Made by a program: the position numbers and the translations under genes. Under the pieces are notes generated by a model, which was given only the letters and a program-made list of their open reading frames with translations, was not told the origin of the DNA and ran no database searches. Below are positions 16,427-24,868 of a stretch of DNA of 64,000 nucleotides, piece after piece (positions within the stretch are counted from its first letter, which is position 1; each line of letters opens with the position of its first letter). Source of the stretch: JAFDXJ01 sp039811225 (GTDB lineage Bacteria > Bacteroidota > Bacteroidia > Chitinophagales > Chitinophagaceae); contig JBDHYG010000003.1 of the NCBI GenBank assembly GCA_039811225.1, positions 154,928-218,927 of the forward strand. The letters are read 5' to 3'.

Positions 16427-17698
16427 ATGAGTAATCCTGTTATTAAAGTAGAAAATATTTCCAAGCAATACCGCCTCGGAATGGTAGGCAGAAAAAGTAT
16501 TTCGCACGATGTTCATCGTTGGTGGCATCGTATCCGGGGTAAAGAAGATCCCTATTTGAAAATTGGCCAGGAGAATAACCGGGCCCAACGGAAAAGCAGT
16601 GATTATGTATGGGCATTGCGCGATATACAGTTTGATTTGCAGCAGGGAGAAATCCTTGGCATCATTGGCCGGAATGGCGCCGGAAAATCAACCTTGTTAA
16701 AGATCCTGGCAAAAGTAACGGCACCCACGCAGGGTGAAATAAAAATCCGGGGAAAAGTGGCGGCCTTATTGGAAGTGGGCACCGGTTTCCATCCGGAATT
16801 ATCCGGCCGGGACAATATTTTTTTAAACGGGGCCATCCTCGGAATGACCCGGAAAGAGATCCGGCGCAAGTTTGATGAGATCGTGGATTTTGCCGGTGTG
16901 GAAAAATATATTGATACGCCGGTAAAACGCTATAGCAGTGGTATGTATGTGCGCCTGGCATTTGCCGTGGCGGCGCATCTCGAACCGGATATTTTAATTG
17001 TGGATGAAGTCCTCGCCGTGGGGGATGCGGAGTTTCAGAAAAAATGCCTGGGCAAAATGCAGGATGTGAGCAGGCAGGAAGGCCGCACAGTATTATTTGT
17101 CAGTCATAACCTGCCTTCCATTATGAATCTTTGCGACCAGGTATTGGTATTGGAATGGGGAAAAAAAATTTATCATGGCGCCACGGCAGCGGGTATTGAT
17201 ACGTACCTGCACCGGAATAAACAAATCGAAGAAAACGATTTGACTAAAAGAACAGACCGAAAGGGCAATGGAAAAATCCGCTGCACCAATATCCGGATGG
17301 AAAATGCACAGGGCAATCCTATTGAGGTTGTGAAATCCGGGGATGACCTGGTGCTGAAAATATTTTTTGAAGTAAGGCAACCTGTTAGTGAAATCATTTA
17401 TTTCCGGTTACAAGTGATGGATATGCATGAGCAAATGTTGTTCTTATGCAATAATCATCATGTAGGCTTTATATGTAAGCCGCATGAAGGCAAGGGTGAG
17501 ATTTCCTGTGTTATCCCGCATTTGCCTTTGTTCGGAGGTGACTATTATTTGAACCTGTTGATTTATTCACAGAACCAGGAAACCTTTGATGCCCTGGATT
17601 ATGCGTATTCCCTGCAGGTAGTGGATGGTGATTTTTTTGGCACCGGTGTTATTCCGCAAAACAGGAAGGGTATGCTCATTCAATATTATTGGCAATGA
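16427..17698 (+). CDS. wzt: Polysaccharide ABC transporter ATPase with C-terminal recognition domain (Wzt-like)
   Basis: This 423-residue protein has an ATPase domain with Walker A GRNGAGKS (about residue 81), signature YSSGMYVRLAF (about 169), Walker B ILIVDEVLAVGD (about 189) and the switch His in FVSHN (about 225). After about residue 265 comes a beta-rich domain of roughly 155 residues, like the C-terminal domain of Wzt proteins that bind the modified end of the O-antigen chain before export. The gene directly follows wzm. The N-terminal part has an insertion (about residues 20-60) seen in many Bacteroidota homologues. Confidence 0.93.
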   Translation: MSNPVIKVENISKQYRLGMVGRKSISHDVHRWWHRIRGKEDPYLKIGQENNRAQRKSSDYVWALRDIQFDLQQGEILGIIGRNGAGKSTLLKILAKVTAPTQGEIKIRGKVAALLEVGTGFHPELSGRDNIFLNGAILGMTRKEIRRKFDEIVDFAGVEKYIDTPVKRYSSGMYVRLAFAVAAHLEPDILIVDEVLAVGDAEFQKKCLGKMQDVSRQEGRTVLFVSHNLPSIMNLCDQVLVLEWGKKIYHGATAAGIDTYLHRNKQIEENDLTKRTDRKGNGKIRCTNIRMENAQGNPIEVVKSGDDLVLKIFFEVRQPVSEIIYFRLQVMDMHEQMLFLCNNHHVGFICKPHEGKGEISCVIPHLPLFGGDYYLNLLIYSQNQETFDALDYAYSLQVVDGDFFGTGVIPQNRKGMLIQYYWQ

Positions 17699-18606
17699 GT
17701 ACAAAGCAACCTTCTCAATTACACCTCTTTCTGTATCATCGGTTAAAAGCGCTTGAAAGAAATTGGGGAAATATTCTTAATACGACAACGAGGAAGCGAA
17801 CAAATTTGTTTATCCTCGGGGAACAAAAATGTGGTACGACTTCTCTTTTCAAATTACTACAATATCACCCGGCTGTATTGGCTACAAGTATAAAAGAATG
17901 TCATTATTTTAATACAGATAAAAAAGAAGGTGACCCGGAGTATAAAAATTACCATGCCCTGTTTTCATCCCGGGTTTTTAAAAATTATATCTATCAATTG
18001 GATGCCTCTCCGGATTACCTCGGTGATCCGGCCACAGTGGAAGCCATCTATACATATAACCCGGAAGCAAAATGTATCATCATCTTACGTGATCCTATTG
18101 ATCGGTTTGTTTCTGCTTATGATCACTACTTTGGTCATGTACTTAAAAATCTGGAAAGGACTTATCAACGTTATTTTCAATATACGGAAAAAGGAAAAGC
18201 CGAATACCGCTATCTACAGGAAAATCCACGGCTGACATTTGCGCAATTCCTGGAAGATGAAATAAGAGGCCACTCACCAATCGAAGCCCTCGCAAGAGGA
18301 AAATATTTTGAGCATATTGCCCGTTGGAAACAAAGATTCGGAGCTGATAAAATTTGTCTTTTGCTTTTTGAAAATTTGATTTCACCAACATTCCGGCAAA
18401 ATGAAATCGCTCTCTTATCCGCTTTTTTAGGCTTGTCCCTTGGAAAGGGATTTCCACATTTCAATGCATCTCAAGATCAAACTCTTTTACAACCAGATGA
18501 GCATCTGCAATTGAAAAATTATTACAAACACGAGATTGCTCTCCTGTACAACCTTCCCGGACAATCGCTGGTTGAACGAATGAATTCAATAACTAAAATC
18601 TATTAA
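17695..18606 (+). CDS. Sulfotransferase family protein
   Basis: This 303-residue protein is a PAPS-dependent sulfotransferase of the heparan-sulfate/NDST-like group. The 5'-phosphosulfate loop is GEQKCGTTSLFKLLQYHP (about residues 42-59), IKECHYF follows, and the 3'-phosphate site is LRDPIDRFVSAYDHY (about 130-144). I chose the ATG at 17695, whose ATGA overlaps the wzt stop; a TTG at 17689 is the alternative. It probably sulfates a sugar of the exported glycan. This gene and the next look more AT-rich than the genes around them, which may mark separate acquisition. Confidence 0.87.
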   Translation: MSTKQPSQLHLFLYHRLKALERNWGNILNTTTRKRTNLFILGEQKCGTTSLFKLLQYHPAVLATSIKECHYFNTDKKEGDPEYKNYHALFSSRVFKNYIYQLDASPDYLGDPATVEAIYTYNPEAKCIIILRDPIDRFVSAYDHYFGHVLKNLERTYQRYFQYTEKGKAEYRYLQENPRLTFAQFLEDEIRGHSPIEALARGKYFEHIARWKQRFGADKICLLLFENLISPTFRQNEIALLSAFLGLSLGKGFPHFNASQDQTLLQPDEHLQLKNYYKHEIALLYNLPGQSLVERMNSITKIY

Positions 18607-18621
18607 GACCCTCATTGCAAA

Positions 18622-19347
18622 ATGCAAACAATTAAGAAATATATTAAAAAATTCCTGCTTGACCATAATCTCAAACTGACCCGTGTGAACAACATGCGGG
18701 AAAGGAATTTATTTTTTCAGCTGCAAAAGAAATATGCGGACTATACAATGATCCCGGCAAAAATGTTTATAAGCAATTTAGAACTGGTCCATCATTATGT
18801 ACCTGAAGAATTAGACGGTGATGTGGTAGAATGTGGGGTATGGCGGGGCGGCATGATTGCCGGAATTGCCGAATACCTCAAAGGAAATAGAAAATATTTC
18901 TTGTTTGATAGTTTTGAAGGCCTGCCACCTGCAAAAGAAATTGATGGTGCAAGTGCAATAGCATATCAGCAGGATATTCATGGAGAATACTATCATAATA
19001 ATTGTACGGCACCCAAAGAAATTGCAGAAGAAGCCATGAACAAAACGGGTTGTCAATATGCGATATATAAAGGCTGGTTTGATCAGACCATCCCCGTCTT
19101 CTCAGCATCTCAGAAAATCGCATTATTACGCCTTGATGCGGATTGGTATGATTCCACTATGGTTTGCCTCACCCATCTTTATCCCAAACTGGTATATAAT
19201 GGTTTACTGCTGATTGATGATTATTTTGCCTGGGATGGATGCAGCCGTGCGGTACATGATTATCTTTCCCAAATACAATCCGTGAGCCGGATCAGGACAT
19301 TGGGTAGTATTTGTTATATTCAAAAAAAAGATCCTGTCACCCATTAA
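18622..19347 (+). CDS. TylF/MycF-family O-methyltransferase
   Basis: This 241-residue protein matches the macrocin O-methyltransferase (TylF/MycF) family, metal-dependent SAM enzymes that methylate sugar hydroxyls. Motifs are GDVVECGVWRGG (about residues 71-82) for SAM binding, FLFDSFEGLPPAKE (about 92-106), LLRLDADWYDST (about 171-182) and LLLIDDYFAWDGC (about 196-208), where the aspartates bind the metal. It follows the sulfotransferase by 15 bases and likely methylates a residue of the polysaccharide. Confidence 0.86.
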   Translation: MQTIKKYIKKFLLDHNLKLTRVNNMRERNLFFQLQKKYADYTMIPAKMFISNLELVHHYVPEELDGDVVECGVWRGGMIAGIAEYLKGNRKYFLFDSFEGLPPAKEIDGASAIAYQQDIHGEYYHNNCTAPKEIAEEAMNKTGCQYAIYKGWFDQTIPVFSASQKIALLRLDADWYDSTMVCLTHLYPKLVYNGLLLIDDYFAWDGCSRAVHDYLSQIQSVSRIRTLGSICYIQKKDPVTH

Positions 19348-19427
19348 ATATACACATACAGTGGAATACATGTATGGTATTATTTGAAATTACTTAAAAC
19401 AGCTTTAGGAAGAAAAATCAGGGGAAA

Positions 19428-20516
19428 GTGAAAGGGATTTCTGTTATTATTTGTTGCTATAACAGTGTAGCACGATTGCCCGAAACATTGAAGCATTTGC
19501 ATGCGCAAAAACTCAATGACACGCTCACCTGGGAATTGATTATTGTGGATAATCATTCAACGGATGGTACAGCCGTTTTTGCTGAAAAATATTGGGATCG
19601 TTTGGAAAACGGGATTCCATTGCAAATTGTTGCTGAAGAAAAACCGGGTTTATCTTTTGCCCGGCAAAGAGGAGTGGCTGTGGCAAAATATGATATCCTT
19701 ATTTTTTGTGATGATGATAATTGGCTCGATGCGGATTACCTGCAGTTGGCCTATGATCGTATGGAGCAGGATCCATCAATAGGTGTATTAGGTGGCTGTT
19801 CCGATGCTGTTTTTGAAACAGCCGCACCTGCCTGGTGGGCAACTTTTCAAAATGCCTATGCAGTGGGTAAACCCCTGCCAGGTACCGGTAATGCCGATGC
19901 ACGGGGTTATATCGCCGGTGCAGGTATGGTTACACGGGCAAGGATCTTCCGGGAACTGGCGGCCTGTCATTTTCAAACCACCAATACAGACCGTACCAAA
20001 CAGCAATTGCTTTCCGGTGGAGATACTGAGTTTTGCCATGCTGTAAGATACCTGGGCTATCATCTTTACTATGATGCCTGTTTACATTTTGTTCACTATA
20101 TGCCGGCTACCCGCCTGGAATGGCGGTATTGCCGGCAGATGCTTACTTATGGCCATGCCATACCACAACTGCATTTATTTTTTTATCAATATTGTCATTA
20201 CCGCCTGCGATCACACAAAGAAGTTGATTTTGAAACAACCTATAAAACCCTGCTCAAAAAAAACATGCGCAATGCCTGGTATGCCTGGCTTGCCGTGAAA
20301 CCGTTTGTTTTTAAATTAACCGGTTTGTTTTATACCCGTGAAGGCAATAAAAAAGAGTTGGCATTGCGGGCACAATTGAACAAGCTTATGTATACCTGGC
20401 GGCATAAACAACCATTGCAGCAAACTTTTGTTACCATTGAAAAATTTGCCCGGGCTGCACTGGAATGGGAAGAACAGAAAGAGAGTAAACTGCATATACA
20501 AAAAACGGAAGAATGA
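19428..20516 (+). CDS. Glycosyltransferase family 2 (first of a similar pair)
   Basis: This 362-residue GT-A enzyme starts at a GTG (19428) preceded by an AGGGGAAA ribosome-binding stretch. It begins ISVIICCYNSVARLPETL, has the nucleotide-binding DNHSTDGT and the metal motif FCDDDN (about residue 95). After that come WYATF-type and GGDTEFCHAVRYLGYHLYYD segments, the latter probably the acceptor/base region. It is similar in layout to the protein at 21471-22523, suggesting an old duplication. It transfers a sugar from a nucleotide donor in the cytoplasm; donor unknown. Confidence 0.88.
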   Translation: MKGISVIICCYNSVARLPETLKHLHAQKLNDTLTWELIIVDNHSTDGTAVFAEKYWDRLENGIPLQIVAEEKPGLSFARQRGVAVAKYDILIFCDDDNWLDADYLQLAYDRMEQDPSIGVLGGCSDAVFETAAPAWWATFQNAYAVGKPLPGTGNADARGYIAGAGMVTRARIFRELAACHFQTTNTDRTKQQLLSGGDTEFCHAVRYLGYHLYYDACLHFVHYMPATRLEWRYCRQMLTYGHAIPQLHLFFYQYCHYRLRSHKEVDFETTYKTLLKKNMRNAWYAWLAVKPFVFKLTGLFYTREGNKKELALRAQLNKLMYTWRHKQPLQQTFVTIEKFARAALEWEEQKESKLHIQKTEE

Positions 20517-21442
20517 TCCTGCCGGAAGTTTCCATCATCATGCCTGCCTACAATAGCGGGCGATTTATCAGTGAAAGCATTGAGAGTGTGATGGCGCAAA
20601 CGGAACAGGACTGGGAACTGATCATTGTGGATGATGGGAGTACGGACAACACAAAACAAATTTGCTGGGTGTATATGCAGGAAGATGCCCGCATCCGGTA
20701 TTTGTACCAGGAAAACGGCCGGCAGGGGAAGGCCCGCAATAAGGGCATACGGGCATCCCGCGGCCATCGTATTGCTTTCTTAGATGCCGATGATATTTGG
20801 GAAAAAGATTTCCTGGAAAAACAATTAAACTTATTATACACAACCGTGGCCGATTTGGTATATGCCAACATTGCCTTCATCAATGAACAATCAGAAGGGT
20901 TGCAGGAAAAACATACCGTGGATCCATCACCTATATCAGGCCGGGAAGGCATTATGCAATTGTTGAAATCCAACCCGGTTCCCCTTTCCACGGTGGTGGT
21001 GGAAAAAGACAGTTTACTTAAAGCCGGGAGTTTCCAGGAATCATCCACTTTGCAATATGGGGAAGATTTCCGGCTCTGGCTGGATATGCTGGCCTGCGGT
21101 TTTATTTTACAGGGCAACCCGGAAACCTTAGTAAGATACCGAAAACACCCGGCACAAAGTTCACAGGTGTGGGCGATCAAATATTTGCAACAAATAGAAC
21201 ATATCCGCCATATTCCTGCTTACCTGGAACTGGAAGCAGCCAAAAAGAAAGCCATTGCCTTATGGCTTTTCCGGAAATGGCAAAGAACAAAAGATATCAG
21301 CAAAACCGAATTGCAACAGGATATTCATTATATGCCAACTGGCCTGATACGAAATATGGCCAGCCTGGTCTGTCGTGTTTTTCCATCCGCTTACGCGCGG
21401 AAAATGCTCTGTTTTCTTACAAAGAAACAGGCTGATAACTAA
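20513..21442 (+). CDS. Glycosyltransferase family 2
   Basis: This 309-residue GT-A enzyme begins VSIIMPAYNSGRFISESI, carries VDDGSTDNTK (about residues 42-51) for nucleotide binding and FLDADDIWEKDFLE (about 89-102) with the metal-binding Asp pair. The ATG at 20513 overlaps the previous stop as ATGA, showing translational coupling. It is a typical bacterial polysaccharide glycosyltransferase whose donor and acceptor cannot be predicted. Confidence 0.9.
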   Translation: MILPEVSIIMPAYNSGRFISESIESVMAQTEQDWELIIVDDGSTDNTKQICWVYMQEDARIRYLYQENGRQGKARNKGIRASRGHRIAFLDADDIWEKDFLEKQLNLLYTTVADLVYANIAFINEQSEGLQEKHTVDPSPISGREGIMQLLKSNPVPLSTVVVEKDSLLKAGSFQESSTLQYGEDFRLWLDMLACGFILQGNPETLVRYRKHPAQSSQVWAIKYLQQIEHIRHIPAYLELEAAKKKAIALWLFRKWQRTKDISKTELQQDIHYMPTGLIRNMASLVCRVFPSAYARKMLCFLTKKQADN

Positions 21443-21470
21443 ACAAATTTTTACAGTAAAATAATTCAGT

Positions 21471-22523
21471 TTGTCGGGAAGCCCGGGTATATCCGTGATC
21501 ATTTGTACATATAATGGCGCCAAGCGCTTACCCGGATTATTGGAAAATTTGGCTTTGCAGCAAATACCAACCGGCCTGCAGGCAGAATATATCCTGGTGG
21601 ATAATGCGTCAACCGATGAATCCGCGTTATGTGCGCGTAACACCTGGGATAAATTGCAAAGTTCAATACCATTGCAGGTGGTAGCGGAGCCCACACCCGG
21701 TTTATCCTATGCCCGTCAGAAAGGAATTGAATCGGCACAATATCAGCTCCTGCTTTTTTGTGATGATGATAACTGGCTTGAACCGAATTACCTGCAATTG
21801 GCAGCAGCACATTATGCAGAACACCCGGCAACCGGCATTTTAGGTGGCTGGGGCATTCCATTGTTGGATAGTGAGAAGCCCGCCTGGTTTGACCGGTATG
21901 AAAATGTTTATGCCGTTGGCAGGCAAAGTCAACAGTCCGGCATCGTCAATGAACGGAAATATTTGTATGGAGCCGGTATGGTTTTGCGAAAAAAAATTTT
22001 TGATACACTTAAGGAGATGCCTTATGCATTGATACTAACTGACAGGAATAAAGATAAAATGACTTCCGGGAATGACAGCGAGATTTGTTTGCTTGCTTTA
22101 TTACTGGGTTATAACCTGTATTATGATGAACGTATGCAGTTTCGACATGTGATTCCCGGGGGCCGTTTGAACTGGTCTTATTGCGTGAAGATGTTGACAG
22201 AGGGTTTTGCCTATCCTCAATTTTATTTTGCGATGTATGATTATTGCTATAAGGAAATGGCGGCCAACAGGCAGCCGGTTTTTGAAAATGTATATCGCTG
22301 GAATTTGCGCAAGCAACGACGTATCTTAAGAGAGGAATGGAAAGAAGGTTGGAAAAGCGTGGCTGCCTGGTGGCGTGCTAAACCCGGGAATGAAAAATAT
22401 ATTCGTATGAAAACGGCAGCGAATAAAATCAGGTATTTGAAAAAGCAGGAACAACAATTAGCCGTGGATTTCAAAAAAATTGAAGCCGTTACGCAATTTT
22501 GTTTGCAACACCAGGTCGTATGA
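21471..22523 (+). CDS. Glycosyltransferase family 2 (second of a similar pair)
   Basis: This 350-residue GT-A enzyme starts at a TTG (21471); no ATG precedes the conserved GISVIICTYNGAKRLPGLL. It carries VDNASTDESA and the metal motif FCDDDNWLEPNYLQLA (about residues 98-113). The segment GNDSEICLLALLLGYNLYYD parallels the same region of the protein at 19428-20516. The two are likely paralogues separated by one other GT2 gene. Confidence 0.87.
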   Translation: MSGSPGISVIICTYNGAKRLPGLLENLALQQIPTGLQAEYILVDNASTDESALCARNTWDKLQSSIPLQVVAEPTPGLSYARQKGIESAQYQLLLFCDDDNWLEPNYLQLAAAHYAEHPATGILGGWGIPLLDSEKPAWFDRYENVYAVGRQSQQSGIVNERKYLYGAGMVLRKKIFDTLKEMPYALILTDRNKDKMTSGNDSEICLLALLLGYNLYYDERMQFRHVIPGGRLNWSYCVKMLTEGFAYPQFYFAMYDYCYKEMAANRQPVFENVYRWNLRKQRRILREEWKEGWKSVAAWWRAKPGNEKYIRMKTAANKIRYLKKQEQQLAVDFKKIEAVTQFCLQHQVV

Positions 22524-22569
22524 CTTACCATCAACCTATTACCGGAGTGAATGCTAAAATGCAGCGGGC

Positions 22570-23466
22570 ATGGGTATTGTAACGGTTATTGCTGTTTGTT
22601 ATAACCAGGCAAAATGGGTGGTAGAAGCATTGGATAGTATCCAGCAACAGGATTATCATCCCATTCAATTGATTATTGCCGATGATGGTTCTACTGATCA
22701 TTCGAAACAATATATCCGGGAATGGATCCGTGCCAAAGCGCCCGGGACAAAGTTCCTGGATCACCCGAAAAACCTGGGCCTGACAAAAAATATCAATAGT
22801 GCATTGCCCTTCGTGGAAGGGGACTATTTCCAGGTTTTTGGTTGCGATGACCGGATGTTGCCCACAAAAATTTCCAGCCAGGTAAAATTATTAGGTGAAG
22901 ATCCGAATATGGGTATCGTGTATTCCGATATGCAATTGATTGATCAGGAAGGAAAAGAAATACCCGGCACCTATTATACCCGGCATACGTATAAACAACC
23001 CTTTAGTGGCAATATGTATGCAGCGCTTATTGAGCGATTTATCATTGCTGCGCCCAGTGTCCTGGTACGACGGGCTGTACTGGACAGGTTACAGCAGTAC
23101 AATGAAGACCTGGATTATGAAGACCATGATTTTTTTTTACGGGCAGCAAAATATTTTTCCTTTTTGTATCAGCCTTTACCAACGGTACAATACCGGGTTT
23201 CCGGCACTTCACTCAGCACCATGCCGGTAGATGAATTAAAATTTTATAGGAATTGTTTTCTCATTTACTATCAACGTTTCGATCCCGATGCGGCTTACCG
23301 GGCTGCATTTACAGCAAAGCTCCTTTTTTATACAAAAAAATTATACAGCCTGCATTTCCGAAAGGCAGGTATCTATTTTTTCCGGGCATTTTGTAAAACG
23401 CGAAAATTTATTTTTATGAAATATGCTATTGCCTCTATTCCATTTTATTTTTCTGCAAAAAAATAA
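22570..23466 (+). CDS. Glycosyltransferase family 2
   Basis: This 298-residue GT-A enzyme starts VTVIAVCYNQAKWVVEAL, then has IADDGSTDHSK (about residues 38-48) and FGCDDRMLPTKI (about 94-105) in place of the usual DxD region. The C-terminal third is rich in basic and aromatic residues (KKLYSLHFRKAGIYFFRAF), perhaps for membrane contact. It belongs to the same operon. Donor and acceptor are unknown. Confidence 0.88.
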   Translation: MGIVTVIAVCYNQAKWVVEALDSIQQQDYHPIQLIIADDGSTDHSKQYIREWIRAKAPGTKFLDHPKNLGLTKNINSALPFVEGDYFQVFGCDDRMLPTKISSQVKLLGEDPNMGIVYSDMQLIDQEGKEIPGTYYTRHTYKQPFSGNMYAALIERFIIAAPSVLVRRAVLDRLQQYNEDLDYEDHDFFLRAAKYFSFLYQPLPTVQYRVSGTSLSTMPVDELKFYRNCFLIYYQRFDPDAAYRAAFTAKLLFYTKKLYSLHFRKAGIYFFRAFCKTRKFIFMKYAIASIPFYFSAKK

Positions 23467-23496
23467 AGTGGGTGGCTGGGTTAAATTAATTTCCTG

Positions 23497-23898
23497 ATGC
23501 AGCAAATAAAACTCCTCACATTTCCCAAAGTCCCGGATGATCGCGGAAACCTGTCTTTCCTCGAGAGTGAACAGCATATCCCGTTTAGCATACAACGAAC
23601 TTATTGGATCTATGATGTTCCCGGTGGTGAAATCAGGGGCTCGCATGCTTTCCGCGAAACGGCTGAAGTGATCATTGCTTTATCCGGGAGTTATGATGTG
23701 GTGCTGCATGACGGCGAAAAAGAAATGAAATTTCAACTCAATCGTTCTTATTATGGTTTGTATGTGCCACCAATGACATGGCGGACATTGGAAAATTTTT
23801 CCACCAATGCATTAGCCCTTGTCCTGGCAAGTACGGTTTACCGCGAAGAAGATTATATCCGGGATTTTGAAGTATTCCGGCAACTCAAAAAAATATGA
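23497..23898 (+). CDS. FdtA/QdtA-like sugar 3,4-ketoisomerase (WxcM-like), first copy
   Basis: This 133-residue cupin-type protein matches the FdtA/QdtA family, which isomerises dTDP-4-keto-6-deoxyglucose to the 3-keto form. Motifs are YDVPGGEIRGSHAF (about residues 43-56) and RSYYGLYVPPMTW. Compared with the copy encoded next, the active-site segment GGHAHH is replaced by GSHAFR, so one conserved His is lost. It overlaps the second copy by 4 bases (ATGA). It may have another sugar specificity, or may lack catalysis. Confidence 0.82.
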   Translation: MQQIKLLTFPKVPDDRGNLSFLESEQHIPFSIQRTYWIYDVPGGEIRGSHAFRETAEVIIALSGSYDVVLHDGEKEMKFQLNRSYYGLYVPPMTWRTLENFSTNALALVLASTVYREEDYIRDFEVFRQLKKI

Positions 23899-24314
23899 CT
23901 AAGACCAGTACCATACATGATTGCCCGCTCCTGCATTTACCCCGGATCTATAACCGTTCCGGGAATATCACGGCGCTGAATGCCGGGATAGAATTACCAT
24001 TTGAAATGAAACGGGTATTTTATATTTATGATATTCCCGGTGGGGAAGAAAGAGGCGGCCATGCGCATCATACCCTGGAACAATTTGTGATAGCCGCCAG
24101 TGGTAGTCTTGATATCACCCTGGATGATGGCCGGCATACAAAAACAATACATCTCAACAGGCCATATATGGGCTTGCATATCCGTCCCCTGATATGGGAT
24201 CACATGAGTAATTTTTCTTCCGGAGCAATTGTATTGGTCTTTGCCTCCAAATGGTATGATGCCGGCGATTATATCCGGGACTATGCCTTATTTAAACAAT
24301 TGAAAAAATCATGA
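23895..24314 (+). CDS. FdtA/QdtA-like sugar 3,4-ketoisomerase, second copy
   Basis: This 139-residue cupin protein shows the full family motifs: YDIPGGEERGGHAHHT (about residues 49-64) with the two active-site histidines, then RPYMGLHIRPLIWDHM (about 94-109). It would convert dTDP-4-keto-6-deoxyglucose to the 3-keto isomer. An acetyltransferase and a DegT-family aminotransferase follow in overlapping frames, completing the enzymes for a dTDP-3-acetamido-3,6-dideoxyhexose (Fuc3NAc or Qui3NAc). The dTDP-glucose synthesis genes rmlA and rmlB are not in this window. Confidence 0.87.
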   Translation: MTKTSTIHDCPLLHLPRIYNRSGNITALNAGIELPFEMKRVFYIYDIPGGEERGGHAHHTLEQFVIAASGSLDITLDDGRHTKTIHLNRPYMGLHIRPLIWDHMSNFSSGAIVLVFASKWYDAGDYIRDYALFKQLKKS

Positions 24315-24868
24315 TAAACATCCATTCATTAGCCGATGTGCAATCGGCGCAAATCGGCGATGGCACAGTGGTTTGGCAATTTGCCATTATCCTGCCGGGT
24401 GCCGTTATCGGGAGCGATTGTAATATCAATTGCCATACATTTATTGAAAATGATGTGGTGCTGGGAAACCGGGTAACGGTGAAAACAGGTGTCTATTTAT
24501 GGGATGGCATTCGGGTAGAAGATAATGTCTTCATTGGTCCGAATGTAACATTTGCCAATGATAAACAACCAAGAAGCCGGCAAAAGCCGGCAGTGTTTGA
24601 AAAAGTGATCATAAGGCAGGGCGCTTCCATTGGAGCAGGTAGTAATATTTTAGGCGGTATTACAATTGGCCGTTATGCCCTGGTTGGAATGGGTGCGCTG
24701 GTAACAAAAGATGTCCCGGACCATGCATTGGTGTATGGCTGCCCGGCCCGCATCCAGGGATGGGTGGATGAAGATGGTAATAAACTGGAAAATTGTGGTG
24801 ACCAACAATGGAAAAGCCCATCCGGAAAATTTTTTAAAGAAACCGAAAATGGCTTAAGCGAAATATGA
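24311..24868 (+). CDS. Left-handed beta-helix sugar N-acetyltransferase (FdtC/QdtC-like)
   Basis: This 185-residue protein is built of hexapeptide repeats ([IV]G.. pattern: IGDGTVVWQF, VLGNRV, IGAGSNILGG, IGRYALVGMGALV), the left-handed beta-helix of acyl-CoA dependent acetyltransferases. The insertion PNVTFANDKQPRS is characteristic of enzymes that acetylate amino sugars such as QdtC/WlbB. It is flanked by the ketoisomerase (overlap) and the aminotransferase (overlap), so it most likely acetylates the 3-amino group of the dTDP-linked sugar. Confidence 0.88.
   Translation: MINIHSLADVQSAQIGDGTVVWQFAIILPGAVIGSDCNINCHTFIENDVVLGNRVTVKTGVYLWDGIRVEDNVFIGPNVTFANDKQPRSRQKPAVFEKVIIRQGASIGAGSNILGGITIGRYALVGMGALVTKDVPDHALVYGCPARIQGWVDEDGNKLENCGDQQWKSPSGKFFKETENGLSEI

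Noticed and set aside
20548..21180. Reverse-strand 210-residue frame inside a GT2 gene
   Set aside because: It lies fully inside a gene with strong family motifs; the composition (Ser- and Cys-rich) is that of an antisense shadow.
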